A stretch of 64,000 nt of DNA from UBA6115 sp050952935 (GTDB lineage Bacteria; Bacillota; Clostridia; Christensenellales; Aristaeellaceae): positions 1,302,001 to 1,366,000 of the forward strand of contig JBMNLS010000001.1 of assembly GCA_050952935.1 (NCBI GenBank), in the 5' to 3' direction. Below are positions 24,465 to 33,468 of the stretch, in pieces. The translations under genes and the position numbers were made by a program. Position 1 is the stretch's first letter. Each line of letters begins with the position of its first letter. The notes beneath the pieces were generated by a model, which was not told where the DNA came from, did no database searches, and saw only the letters and a list, made by a program, of their open reading frames with translations.

Positions 24465-25568
24465 ATGAAGAAAGCCATCGTGGTTTCATTGTTGTTGGTT
24501 TTAACATTGTCCGTCTTGGCGGGCTCCCCGCCCCCGGGAGCGCTGGTTTTTGAAGGACAGATGAGCGGCGGCCTCTTTTTGCCTGACGGGCGGGTGGTGT
24601 ATGTGCCGGTTGAAAAGGATGAGGACAACTACCTGCCTGAGAAACAAATGCGCTGCGTGGACGCGGCGGGCGATCTCCAATGGGTTTGCGCCCTTCCCCC
24701 TGGCAAGGTGTGGTGGGGCGGGCCCCATGCGCTCCCTGATGGCGGCTTTGGCCTGGTGATGGCAGAGGGGGACTGGCATCAGGGCGTGCTGCATCTGGTG
24801 AGCGAAGATGGCAAGTTGTTGTGCTCCCGGAAGATGCCCGAGGGCTTCAGACCCCTGATGCTGGCGGGGGAGCGGGTATATGGCTCTGATGAGGAATTTC
24901 GCCTGCATACCATTGATTTTGAGGGAAAGGCAACCCACCATCAGCTGCCCGTGCTGGGGGATAAGGCCATTGTGCTGTGGACCTGGCAGAAGGATGGGGG
25001 ACGCTTTGTGGTGGCCCGAGGGCAGATGAGCAGGGAGGAGGACATTACCCGGCGAAAGTCCGACCAGGTGTTGTTGTATGTGGACGCCACAGGGGCCTAT
25101 GCCCGCCAGGCGGTGCTGAAAGGGCAGCGCGCTGTGGGTGGATTTGAGTCTGACGCCGTGCTGAATCCCCAGGGCGGCATCACCGCCCTGGCACAAAACG
25201 ATGACAACGCAGACAGGGGTGATGCATTTTCCCTTATCAGCTTTGACGAAAAGGGAGAGCCAGCCTGGCGCAGGGTCTATGCCCTGAATGCCCTTGCCTG
25301 CCGGCCAAACCTGCTTGATATGAACCCGGACGGCAGCTATACGATCTGGGGCAGGGGCAAAATGACGGAGCTGGACAGCTCCGGCTTCGTGTTCCGTCTC
25401 ACTGTGGATGGGGCGGGCAATCCCATGGGGATTACCGCCAGACATAGCCCCGGCGGCCGCATGGTGCGCTACCTGGAGGGCAGGGCCTATGTGAACGATC
25501 CCTGGGGCCCTCAGTGGTGGCTGGCGCCTTTTGATGCGCTTCCGGAAATGGAGGTTGAACTAAAATGA
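24465..25568 (+). CDS. Secreted protein, possible beta-propeller (367 aa)
   Basis: ATG 24465 follows ATGGAGGAACATAC. Signal peptide MKKAIVVSLLLVLTLSVLAG. The remainder alternates short beta-like segments (LPDGRVVYVPV, LPDGGFGLVMAEGDWHQGVLHLVSEDGKL, IDFEGKATHHQLPVL) that resemble the repeats of PQQ- or WD-type propellers, so a propeller fold is plausible but untested. Its stop overlaps the start of the next gene (ATGA). Confidence 0.55.
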   Translation: MKKAIVVSLLLVLTLSVLAGSPPPGALVFEGQMSGGLFLPDGRVVYVPVEKDEDNYLPEKQMRCVDAAGDLQWVCALPPGKVWWGGPHALPDGGFGLVMAEGDWHQGVLHLVSEDGKLLCSRKMPEGFRPLMLAGERVYGSDEEFRLHTIDFEGKATHHQLPVLGDKAIVLWTWQKDGGRFVVARGQMSREEDITRRKSDQVLLYVDATGAYARQAVLKGQRAVGGFESDAVLNPQGGITALAQNDDNADRGDAFSLISFDEKGEPAWRRVYALNALACRPNLLDMNPDGSYTIWGRGKMTELDSSGFVFRLTVDGAGNPMGITARHSPGGRMVRYLEGRAYVNDPWGPQWWLAPFDALPEMEVELK

Positions 25569-27034
25569 AACGGAGTACTTTCACAGCTTTTTTGGTGTGC
25601 CTGGTGATACTTGTGAGCATGGGCGCTTTTGCCCGGGCGGATTTCACCCCGGCGGACGCGGCTCATCTCACCAGCGCCACCCTGGTCTGGCAGCCGGGGG
25701 GCGATTGGCCCAGGCCACAGGGCAAGGCCATCACCACCACGATTGAGGATGACAGGCTAACCAAGGTGGCCAAGCTGATCAGCGGGGCAAAGGAAATGGA
25801 GGCGGGCTCCGGCTGCCCCTTTTACGGGGAGGCCATGCTGACCCTCCTCACCGATAAAGGGCAGGAGATCACCCTGGAATTGGCGGCGGATGACTGCACG
25901 GTATATAAGCTGGGGGAGCGGTATTTTGACTTCATGCCGCCAGAATACCGGAACATGCCTGAGCGGCCCCATAATGACCTGCTGTATGACCTGTTTACCT
26001 GGCAGGAGCGGGTGCGCCGGGTGGATCATTCGGATCCCAAATCATCCGCGCAGCTCTATCCGGACTGGCGGGATGCCTACGGCAGCCCTTTGGAGTGGCA
26101 GCTTTCCACCTGGGTGCGCTTTGGGGAAATATTCCGTCCCTATGCCGAGGCTTTTTTGGCGCTTCATCCGGACGACATGGACACCTGGCTTATCCCCATG
26201 ATGATGCAGCGGTATGTCTTTCCCGGGAAAAAAGATTTGAGCTGGGAAGAAGCGGTTCACATTGCCCGCGGTGCCGCCAGAGAGCGGCTAGGCGTCAGCC
26301 AGGAGGAGATGCTTGGCCGGATCTCATACGCCATGTTCATCGCAAATGACCCTGAAAAACCGGTGTGGAAGCTGCATTTTTATGATGGCGAGCGGGTGGA
26401 GGGAACCCCCTTTTTCCAGATGGATGGCCGGACAGGGGAGATTCAGGACATGGGCCGCTGGCCGGCAAGCATCAACTATGTGGCCGCGTTCACGGAAGGC
26501 CGGGATCAGATGGCGGAACACATGAAGTTTCAGCCCGGCCACACCAAGCGGCCAGACGGCAAGCCCGGCTGCTGGTATAGCGACTGTGCGCCGGAATATT
26601 ACTGGAAAACCCTGGATGCTCACCCGATGCTGTTGGCAAGCCGGGAGGAGTGGGAAAAAGCATATGGCCCCACCCAAGAGTTCTGGCCGGTGGAAATAAA
26701 AGCCATTCACTACCTGCGGGGACTAGCCAGCCTAAACGACCAAAGCTCACTGCCGGGCCTGCCTGCGCCTGGAGAGATGCAGGCGAAAGAAGCTTTGGTC
26801 CTGGCCCGGGCGGAGCTTGATAACAGCCCTCTGGTTACGCCTGAGGAAAAGGCCCGGCTGAAGCCGGATATGAATTTCTATTTCTATGAGCAGCCCTGTG
26901 ACCATGGCAACATCTGGATGATCATGTTCCGGGATCCGGAACATGAAGACCTGGCGGTGATCTATTCGGTGATGATTGACGCCGGGAACGGCCGGATAAT
27001 GGAAAGCATTGGGCCCGGGGAGGGGAATGGATGA
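25565..27034 (+). CDS. Secreted protein with N-terminal extra domain, paralog of 22132-23274 (489 aa)
   Basis: Signal peptide (residues 1-26). An N-terminal domain of about 125 residues with three Cys (SGCPFYGE, DDCTVY) precedes a region homologous to the 22132 protein, with W-LHFYDGERVEGTP (about 260), RPDGKPGCWYSDCAPEYYW (about 325) and FWPVEIKA. It ends GPGEGNG. The double presence of this family in one block suggests duplication and divergence. Family unknown. Confidence 0.6.
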   Translation: MKRSTFTAFLVCLVILVSMGAFARADFTPADAAHLTSATLVWQPGGDWPRPQGKAITTTIEDDRLTKVAKLISGAKEMEAGSGCPFYGEAMLTLLTDKGQEITLELAADDCTVYKLGERYFDFMPPEYRNMPERPHNDLLYDLFTWQERVRRVDHSDPKSSAQLYPDWRDAYGSPLEWQLSTWVRFGEIFRPYAEAFLALHPDDMDTWLIPMMMQRYVFPGKKDLSWEEAVHIARGAARERLGVSQEEMLGRISYAMFIANDPEKPVWKLHFYDGERVEGTPFFQMDGRTGEIQDMGRWPASINYVAAFTEGRDQMAEHMKFQPGHTKRPDGKPGCWYSDCAPEYYWKTLDAHPMLLASREEWEKAYGPTQEFWPVEIKAIHYLRGLASLNDQSSLPGLPAPGEMQAKEALVLARAELDNSPLVTPEEKARLKPDMNFYFYEQPCDHGNIWMIMFRDPEHEDLAVIYSVMIDAGNGRIMESIGPGEGNG

Positions 27035-27182
27035 GGAAACCTATGACGTGGACGCTATGAGGATGAAGGATGCCTATGTTAAAAAGTAAAATCATATAGC
27101 TCCTTCTATGCAACATTTTTGCCATGTTTCCTGTCATACAGAATAGAGCGGCTGCTGATGATAGCCGGGACAGGGGGGAGAG

Positions 27183-28748
27183 ATGAAACGGTTCGTTGTG
27201 GTTTGCTTATGCTTACTGGCCATTGCTCTGGGGGTTTCAGCCTTGGAGCGCCCGCCCTTGCACCCCGATGTTATTGCGCTGTGCAAGAAGGCATATCCGG
27301 AATATACCATCACCGCCTCAGACGGCTTTGGGGATGACCGGGCAGGCCAATGGGCGCTGGTTCTTACAAAAGGGGAGGAACATGTGCTGGCGGTGGCGGA
27401 AAAGGCCGGGGAGGAGCCCGGCTACCGCTTTACGGTGGAGAATTCCAAGGCCATCATGCCTGGCGACAGCCACCCCAGCGTGCTGATTGATACGGCGGGG
27501 GACGCGCTGTTCATAGGCTTTCAGGATAAAAACCATCGCTGGGATTTCAGCGCTGTTAAAAATGATGGGGCCTGGGGGCATGTGGCTGCCACGGTATGGG
27601 GCAGGAACATCATTTTTCCTGTCAGCGAGTGGCACATGTGGGTGGAGGAGGGCCAGCTTATCAGCACATATATCGAAAGCGACGACAATGACAACACTCT
27701 GTCCAGCACCTCCTATCCGCCGTTCCCTGTGCCCCACCTGGCGGGGAAAACCGCGCTTGATGACTATGACTGGGCTGCCTTTCCCATCAACCCCTGGTTT
27801 TTTATGGACTCGGACAGCCCGGAGCGCAATAATTGCCTGAATGCGCTGATGCCTGAGGGCTGGCAGCTTACACAAGCCACCCTCACCCCGACAGGCATTT
27901 TCCTGTTGGGGGAGGATGCCCAGGGGGATACGCGCCTGCTGATCAAGACCTGGGTGCCGGAAAGAAAGGATTCACGCAAGGGCATTTTTCAGGACACCCT
28001 GACCAGGCCTTTGCCCAGGAAAACCTGGATGGACAGCTGCCACATGTCAGACGGCTTGCTTCTGCTGAGGCTGGAAGGTATCCGGGATTATGCCTTTCAT
28101 CAGCAAAAGGGAAATCTTTGGGGGCTGAGCCAGGTCATGTCAGAGAACGGTTTGTTCTCGATGGGGCCTGATTATATGCTCGGCGGGGACGCGGGTATGA
28201 CGCGCTACTGTTTTGGCAATCACCCCTGGGGTGACATCAGCACCCTGGATATGGTGAGTTTGCCCCAGTCTTATGAGGAGGCGGTGACGCAGCTAAATCA
28301 ATCCGGCTGGGCTAAGGTGAACAATCCTAACCCCAATGACCGCCTTCATCTGAGAACCGCGCCTGAAAGGACAGCCAAATCCCTGGGCAAGTACTATAAT
28401 GGAACGCCGGTGAAGGTATTGGGGCGTCAGGGGGATTGGGTTCAGGTGGACATTGCCGGGGTCAGCGGCTTTATGATGGCGGACTATCTGGCTTTTGACA
28501 GGGCAGCGAATGCGGTGGATCATGCCTTTCCGGAGCTGGTGGGCCTGGACAGCCTGTCCGGGCGCGATATGCCCCTGTATGCCCGGCCTGACGAGGCCTC
28601 CCGGGTGCTGTATGACAGGAGTATTCAGTATTTCCATACCTACTGGATCATAGGCCTGGTGGGGGAGGAATGGTACCATGTGTATTTTTTCCGGGAAGGA
28701 ATTGGCGGCTATATGAAGCGAGAATGGTTTTATGAAGGGAATGGATGA
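27183..28748 (+). CDS. Secreted SH3-domain protein (521 aa)
   Basis: Signal peptide (VVVCLCLLAIALGVSAL). The C-terminal third contains a clear bacterial SH3 domain: VNNPNPNDRLHLRTAPE (about 379), LGKYYNGTPVKVLGRQGDWVQVDIAG, then GFMMADYLAF. It continues to an EGNG end. The block YHVYFFREGIGGYMKREWF at the tail is also found in the next gene as WFILMTREGQLYYQKQAWF. The two genes are paralogs in the last ~250 residues. SD GGGGAGAG precedes ATG 27183. Confidence 0.7.
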   Translation: MKRFVVVCLCLLAIALGVSALERPPLHPDVIALCKKAYPEYTITASDGFGDDRAGQWALVLTKGEEHVLAVAEKAGEEPGYRFTVENSKAIMPGDSHPSVLIDTAGDALFIGFQDKNHRWDFSAVKNDGAWGHVAATVWGRNIIFPVSEWHMWVEEGQLISTYIESDDNDNTLSSTSYPPFPVPHLAGKTALDDYDWAAFPINPWFFMDSDSPERNNCLNALMPEGWQLTQATLTPTGIFLLGEDAQGDTRLLIKTWVPERKDSRKGIFQDTLTRPLPRKTWMDSCHMSDGLLLLRLEGIRDYAFHQQKGNLWGLSQVMSENGLFSMGPDYMLGGDAGMTRYCFGNHPWGDISTLDMVSLPQSYEEAVTQLNQSGWAKVNNPNPNDRLHLRTAPERTAKSLGKYYNGTPVKVLGRQGDWVQVDIAGVSGFMMADYLAFDRAANAVDHAFPELVGLDSLSGRDMPLYARPDEASRVLYDRSIQYFHTYWIIGLVGEEWYHVYFFREGIGGYMKREWFYEGNG

Positions 28749-28749
28749 G

Positions 28750-29772
28750 ATGAAAAAGTGGATGATCGGATGGCTGTGCGTTTGCATGCTTTTGGGATCC
28801 ATGACAACCGGGAGGGCCTGGGTAGCGGATGAGTTTTACGACAGCCGGGCAGACCTGCCCGCTGCTGTGAACAAAATCTTGGAAACGATGCTTGAACCGG
28901 GGGAAGAGATGGTGAGCGCGCACCGGGACGGGAAAACCGTCTTTCTGCTGTCAGAGGACAAGGCAGAGATGCGCCGGGTGTTTATCTTTCAGGATTCAGG
29001 CAGGGGCTATGAGCTAAATGTGGTGAGCCCAAAGCTTGCGGCCATCGAGGGGGTGAAGCCCGGCATTGGCAGCGGCGGGGAACTGTATCTGATGTACAAC
29101 AGCAATTATTGTTTCAGTTGTGTGGGCGGAAAATGGCTATTGACCTATGTGCAGTTTGTGGACGACTACATGATAAGCCCCCATTATTTGCATTTGGATC
29201 TGCTCAAGGACACAAAAGAATATCAGGAATATCCGCCCGCTATTGGGCGGTATACCGGGGAGCGGGATTTGGGCAAGATCACGGCGGCAGATCTGCCGGT
29301 GCGCTACGCGGATGCCCTGAATAAGCTTGACCGCACCGGTTACGCGGTGGTGAACAACCCCAACCCCAGGGATCGTCTGCATCTGCGGGAAAACCCCAGC
29401 CAGCGGGCGGATTCCCTGGGCAAGTTTTATAACGGCGCCATCCTTCAGGTGAAGGAGAAAAAGGGGGACTGGTGGCGGGTGTCCATCGGGCATTTGGATG
29501 GCTGGATGATGGGAAAGTATCTGGCGCAGGGCCCGGCAATGGATCAGGTGAAGCCCGCATTCCCCATCCTTTTCCTGAAGGAAGGAAAGGAGAATGCCCT
29601 CAGGTTTACCACGCCGGAAGGAAGGGATGATAAGGTGCTGGGCCAGGAGTGGCCGCTGGAATGGCGGCTCAAAATCATCGGGGTGTATGGGGATGAATGG
29701 TTTATCCTGATGACCCGGGAAGGCCAGTTGTATTACCAGAAGCAGGCATGGTTCTGGGAGGGGAATGGCTGA
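28750..29772 (+). CDS. Secreted SH3-domain protein (340 aa), paralog of the preceding gene
   Basis: Start ATG 28750 is preceded by a GAAGGGAATGG site that also encodes the EGNG end of the previous gene; the first M of the longer frame at 28732 lies inside that gene. Signal peptide MIGWLCVCMLLGSMTTGRA. SH3 domain from about residue 195 (VNNPNPRDRLHLRENPS, LGKFYNGAILQVKEKKGDWWRVSIG, GWMMGKYLA) closely matches the neighbour. It ends WFWEGNG. The tandem pair probably arose by duplication. Confidence 0.7.
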   Translation: MKKWMIGWLCVCMLLGSMTTGRAWVADEFYDSRADLPAAVNKILETMLEPGEEMVSAHRDGKTVFLLSEDKAEMRRVFIFQDSGRGYELNVVSPKLAAIEGVKPGIGSGGELYLMYNSNYCFSCVGGKWLLTYVQFVDDYMISPHYLHLDLLKDTKEYQEYPPAIGRYTGERDLGKITAADLPVRYADALNKLDRTGYAVVNNPNPRDRLHLRENPSQRADSLGKFYNGAILQVKEKKGDWWRVSIGHLDGWMMGKYLAQGPAMDQVKPAFPILFLKEGKENALRFTTPEGRDDKVLGQEWPLEWRLKIIGVYGDEWFILMTREGQLYYQKQAWFWEGNG

Positions 29773-29788
29773 TACTGAACTCAATCAC

Positions 29789-29915
29789 AAATGCTTTGAT
29801 GAGCCGGTTCTTTTGCGCCTTCGCGTCGCCTCATTCACTTGACGTAGGCTGCGACTACGCCGCGTTCTTTCGGCTTAGCGAAGCCATCAAAACTTCTCGG
29901 CTCATCGGTGCATTT
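29789..29915. repeat. 127-bp inverted-repeat element (MITE-like)
   Basis: The arms are aaatgc-ttt-gatgagccg (29789-29806) and its complement cggctcatc-ggt-gcattt (29898-29915): 15 of 18 positions pair around a 3-base mismatch. The centre is itself structured (ggctgcgactacgcc and ggcttagcgaagcc). It contains no gene and lies between convergent genes. It could be a MITE, a REP-like sequence or a bidirectional terminator; only a genome-wide copy count can decide. Confidence 0.5.
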
Positions 29916-29942
29916 ATTCATTCGTTCAGTATGACAGACAGA

Positions 29943-29982
29943 AAACGCGGAGGTGAAGGCGCTCATCTCCGCGTTTGTTTTC
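29943..29982. terminator. Terminator between convergent genes
   Basis: A perfect 10-bp stem (aaacgcggag 29943-29952, ctccgcgttt 29967-29976) followed by a T-rich tail, with A residues on the other side, so it could stop transcription from both the secreted-protein block (plus) and the gene at 30006-30806 (minus). Confidence 0.7.
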
Positions 29983-30005
29983 CGTATTCCTATTAAGCGA
30001 GTTGA

Positions 30006-30806
30006 TCAATCATTGAAAATGATATCATAAAACAATAAATAATCATCAGAGTGAAGCAAGGCGTCCGCTTCCTCCTGCGTGATGGGTTCAGCGCTGCCCA
30101 TGGCATCGGTGCCGATAATAGGGGAGTTGAGGCCGGAGAGCTGCCAGCCGCCGTGCCTTTCAACAGCGGTACAGGCATGGCGATAGAGCTGCCCGTTCAA
30201 TTCATAGATCGCCAGCATGTCGATCTGCTCATTGAAACCAAAGATAGCGCCCTGCTTCTTCAGGTAGGTCTGGGTGGTTACACTGAGATAACGGGCGCTG
30301 TTTAACCTGAATATCTGGCGCAGGGTGAGGGTGGAGAGGTTTTTGGGGTTCAGACGGGCGATGAAGTCGTCCAGCAACATGATTTCCACACCGTTTGGGA
30401 ATTGAATCATCCCGTCTTTGATCATTGGCCTGTCAAGTAATGAATACTCCGGCACCAGCAGGGAGAGAACAAAGCCATAAAGCTGATCTCCCTGCTTGGC
30501 ACGGATGCGGCTTTCATTCAGCGGCACATATCCGGCGTACTCCCCGGGGAGCATTAGGGGTGAGCTGGGCAAAATTGCCCGAATGCGCTCCGCCAGTGCG
30601 CGGTAATCCCCGTTTTCAGCCGCTGCCTTGGCATCCATGGCGGAAAGCGCGGCCTCCAGGTCGCCCTCAGATACCTTTTGGGCGAAGAAGATCAGCGCAT
30701 CCTCAGGCGATTCAAAGGATTGCGGCGGCGGTGTTTCCGCCATCACTGAAAAAGTCAGAAACAGCAACAAAGCAAGCATTGTAAGTAATACTGGTCTTTT
30801 CATCAT
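30006..30806 (-). CDS. Secreted protein of unknown function (266 aa)
   Basis: Start chosen at ATG 30806 (AATTTGGAGG upstream); a second ATG follows at once. Signal peptide MKRPVLLTMLALLLFLTFSVMA. A helical N-terminal half (PEDALIFFAQKVSEGDLEAALSAMDAKAAAE) recalls small DUF4878-like exported domains, but I could not assign a family. It lies 23 bases after the livF stop and may be cotranscribed with the liv operon or be read from its own promoter. The terminator at 29943 ends it. Confidence 0.6.
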   Translation of the reverse strand: MMKRPVLLTMLALLLFLTFSVMAETPPPQSFESPEDALIFFAQKVSEGDLEAALSAMDAKAAAENGDYRALAERIRAILPSSPLMLPGEYAGYVPLNESRIRAKQGDQLYGFVLSLLVPEYSLLDRPMIKDGMIQFPNGVEIMLLDDFIARLNPKNLSTLTLRQIFRLNSARYLSVTTQTYLKKQGAIFGFNEQIDMLAIYELNGQLYRHACTAVERHGGWQLSGLNSPIIGTDAMGSAEPITQEEADALLHSDDYLLFYDIIFND

Positions 30807-30829
30807 GACCTCCAAATTAATATCCCATC

Positions 30830-31555
30830 TCACCGTTTCTTTCGCGCTTGCCCCAAATAGGCGTCCCGGATCCGCTGATCGTTTAATATTTCCCTTCCGG
30901 TGCCTTCCATGGTGATGCGGCCGGTTTCCAAAACATAGGCATAGTGGGCAGCCCTGAGGGCGGCATTGGCGTTTTGCTCAATGAGCAGGATGGTCATTCC
31001 TTCTTCCACCAGGCGCTTGATGATGGCAAAAATGTCGCGTACCACCAGGGGCGCCAGGCCCAGGGAGGGCTCGTCCATCATCATCAGCCTGGGGCGCGCC
31101 ATCAGCGCCCGGCCCACGGCCAGCATCTGCTGCTCACCGCCGGAAAGGGTGCCGGCCATCTGCCAGTGGCGTTCCTCCAGGCGGGGGAAACGTTCATAGA
31201 CATAGGCCACCGACTTGTTGATTTCAGACTGATCCCGGCGCAAATAGGCGCCGATTTTGAGGTTTTCAAGCACGGTGAGGTTGGGGAAAATACAGCGGCC
31301 CTCCGGCACCATGACGATGCCTTCCGCTACCACCTGGGAGGTATCCAAGGAGGTGATGTCCCGCCCGTCAAAGGTGATGCCGCCGGCTTTGATTTTGACC
31401 AGCTGGGAAATGGCCCTGAGGGTGGTGGACTTGCCGGCGCCATTGGCGCCGATGAGGGTGACGATTTTGCCCCGGGGCACCTCAAAGGAAATGCCTTTTA
31501 AGGCCTCAATGCCGTCGTAGGCGACTTGCAGATCGGTGACTTTAAGCAGGCTCAT
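30830..31555 (-). CDS. livF: Branched-chain amino acid ABC transporter, ATP-binding protein LivF
   Basis: 241 residues. Walker A GANGAGKST (about 36-44), signature LSGGEQQML (about 137) and Walker B RLMMMDEPS (about 157), with the LivF-type length and C-terminus. Its start overlaps the livG stop by 14 bases. It energises uptake with LivG. The order livK-livH-livM-livG-livF matches the standard operon. Confidence 0.95.
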   Translation of the reverse strand: MSLLKVTDLQVAYDGIEALKGISFEVPRGKIVTLIGANGAGKSTTLRAISQLVKIKAGGITFDGRDITSLDTSQVVAEGIVMVPEGRCIFPNLTVLENLKIGAYLRRDQSEINKSVAYVYERFPRLEERHWQMAGTLSGGEQQMLAVGRALMARPRLMMMDEPSLGLAPLVVRDIFAIIKRLVEEGMTILLIEQNANAALRAAHYAYVLETGRITMEGTGREILNDQRIRDAYLGQARKKR

Positions 31556-32396
31556 CGTCTTCCACCCCCAAATAGGCTGTGATCACGTCCGGGTTGTCCT
31601 GCACCTCATCAGGCGTGCCATGGGCGATGAGTTTGCCGAAATCAATCACATAAATGCGGTCGGAAATATCCATCACCAGATCCATGTGGTGCTCAATCAG
31701 GAACACGGTAAGGCCGAACTGATTTTTGATGTCCACGATGAATTGCCCCAGCTCATCGGTCTCCTGGGGGTTCATGCCGGCGGCGGGCTCATCAAGCAGC
31801 AGCAGCTGGGGCTTGGTGGCCAGCGCCCGGGCAATTTCCAGGCGGCGCTGCATGCCATAGGGGAGGGAGGTGGCCAGCTCATCCCTGACATCCTCCAGGC
31901 CCACCACCCTGAGCATCTCCAGGGCCAGCTCCCGCATGCGCCGTTCCTCCCGGAAGTTCAGGCGGAAGGTGGCGGTAAAGGGGTTAGAGGTGCGGTGCAG
32001 ATGGGTGGCGATGAGGACATTTTCAAAAGCAGTCTGTGTTTTAAACAGGCGGATGTTCTGGAAGGTGCGGGCAACGCCCATTTTGGTGATCTTGTCAGGT
32101 GTATGCTCCACCACATCCTGGTATTTATCGGCGTTGATGCCGGCGTACATGGCTTTCATCTTGCCGGTGGGATGATTGGACACGATGAGCTTGCCTTGGT
32201 AGCGGATTTGCCCGTTGGTGGGATTATATACGCCGGTAACGCAGTTAAAAGCGGTGGTTTTGCCGGCGCCGTTGGGGCCGATGAGGGCCACGATCTCTCC
32301 CCTGTCAATGTGCATGGAGAGGTTGTTGACCGCCACAACGCCGCCAAACTGCATGGTGATATCCGTCAGCTCCAGCATTCTCTCCCGGTCAGCCAT
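31542..32396 (-). CDS. livG: Branched-chain amino acid ABC transporter, ATP-binding protein LivG
   Basis: 284 residues. Walker A GPNGAGKTT (about 40-48), the signature region ATSLPYGMQRRLEIARALA, Walker B LLLLDEPAAGMNPQET and the LivG-specific insert between them. Second ATPase of the Liv complex. It starts inside the end of livM (8-base overlap). Confidence 0.95.
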   Translation of the reverse strand: MADRERMLELTDITMQFGGVVAVNNLSMHIDRGEIVALIGPNGAGKTTAFNCVTGVYNPTNGQIRYQGKLIVSNHPTGKMKAMYAGINADKYQDVVEHTPDKITKMGVARTFQNIRLFKTQTAFENVLIATHLHRTSNPFTATFRLNFREERRMRELALEMLRVVGLEDVRDELATSLPYGMQRRLEIARALATKPQLLLLDEPAAGMNPQETDELGQFIVDIKNQFGLTVFLIEHHMDLVMDISDRIYVIDFGKLIAHGTPDEVQDNPDVITAYLGVEDDEPA

Positions 32397-33456
32397 CGCT
32401 GCGCACCCCCTTTTTCTGTCCCAGACGGCTGGTGATGCGCCTGAGGCTCAGCTCCTTATCACCCATGATGCCCCGGCGGTAGAGCAGCACCACCGCCATA
32501 ATGATGACGGAGAACACCACCATGCGGAAGCCCGAGCGCAGGAGGGGGACTTTGAAGGTACCGATAAACAGCTCATTATCCAGAAACCTGAGCCACCATT
32601 CGCTGGCAGCAACAAACAGAAAGCTGGCCAACACCGATCCGGATATGGAGCCCATGCCGCCGATGACCACGATCAAAAGAATCTCATAGGTCATGGAAGA
32701 CTTGAAGGTGGCAGCCTGGATGGAGCCCTGGTACATGGCCAGCAGCGCCCCGCCGATGCCCGCGAAGAAGGAAGAGATGACAAAGGAAAGCTGCTTATGG
32801 AAAAACAGGTTGATGCCCATGGCTTCGGCGGCGATTTCGTCATCGCGGATGGCTTTAAGAGCCCGGCCATAGGTGGAATGGATGAGCAGCACAATCACCC
32901 CCACACAGATAGCCACCGCTGCAAAGGGATAGATGATGCCGGTGAAGGAGGGGAAGCGGCGCAACAGGTTTGAGCCATTGGTGAGGGGGCCTAGGCCTTC
33001 ATACTGAATGAAGGCACGGATAATCTCCGCAAAGCCCAGGGTGGCGATGGCCAGGTAGTCGCTTTTAAGCCTGAGCACCGGCAGCCCCACCAGGAAGGCG
33101 AAAAAAGCGGCCAAAAGCCCCGCGCACAGCAGGCCCACAATAGCGGGCAGGGCAAACTGCACAATGCCCCCGTCATAGTATTGGTAAATCATGGGCCGCA
33201 TGGATACGGGGATGGTGAGGATGGCGTAGGTATAGGCGCCAATGAGCATGAAGCCTGCCTGGCCCAGGGAAAAAAGCCCGGTGAAGCCGTTGAGCAGGTT
33301 CATGGACACAGCGATCAGCGCGTAGATAACACCCTTTTTCAGGATGGTGAACAGCATGGTGGAGGGGGGCAGCGTTTTTTCCAGCACATACAGCCCCACA
33401 AACATCAGCGCCAACAGCACAAGGCCTATAAACCAGCCGGTTTTGTTTTCTTTCAT
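32389..33456 (-). CDS. livM: Branched-chain amino acid ABC transporter permease LivM
   Basis: 355 residues, about nine membrane segments, with the LivM landmarks GFTGLFSLGQAGFMLIGAYTYA near the N-terminus and the coupling-helix region GRALKAIRDDEIAAEAMGI. It forms the inner-membrane channel with LivH. The ATG 33456 sits 12 bases after the livH stop with AAGGAGGAGG as SD. Confidence 0.95.
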   Translation of the reverse strand: MKENKTGWFIGLVLLALMFVGLYVLEKTLPPSTMLFTILKKGVIYALIAVSMNLLNGFTGLFSLGQAGFMLIGAYTYAILTIPVSMRPMIYQYYDGGIVQFALPAIVGLLCAGLLAAFFAFLVGLPVLRLKSDYLAIATLGFAEIIRAFIQYEGLGPLTNGSNLLRRFPSFTGIIYPFAAVAICVGVIVLLIHSTYGRALKAIRDDEIAAEAMGINLFFHKQLSFVISSFFAGIGGALLAMYQGSIQAATFKSSMTYEILLIVVIGGMGSISGSVLASFLFVAASEWWLRFLDNELFIGTFKVPLLRSGFRMVVFSVIIMAVVLLYRRGIMGDKELSLRRITSRLGQKKGVRSDG

Positions 33457-33468
33457 CCTGCCTCCTCC

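Noticed and set aside
22102..24628. Two antisense frames of about 440 codons each opposite the secreted proteins
   Set aside because: The plus-strand genes have clear signal peptides, ribosome binding sites and paralogs, while the antisense frames have neither a start signal nor recognisable motifs.
31536..32435. A 299-codon plus-strand frame opposite livG
   Set aside because: livG is unmistakable with intact Walker A, signature and Walker B motifs, so this is a shadow.
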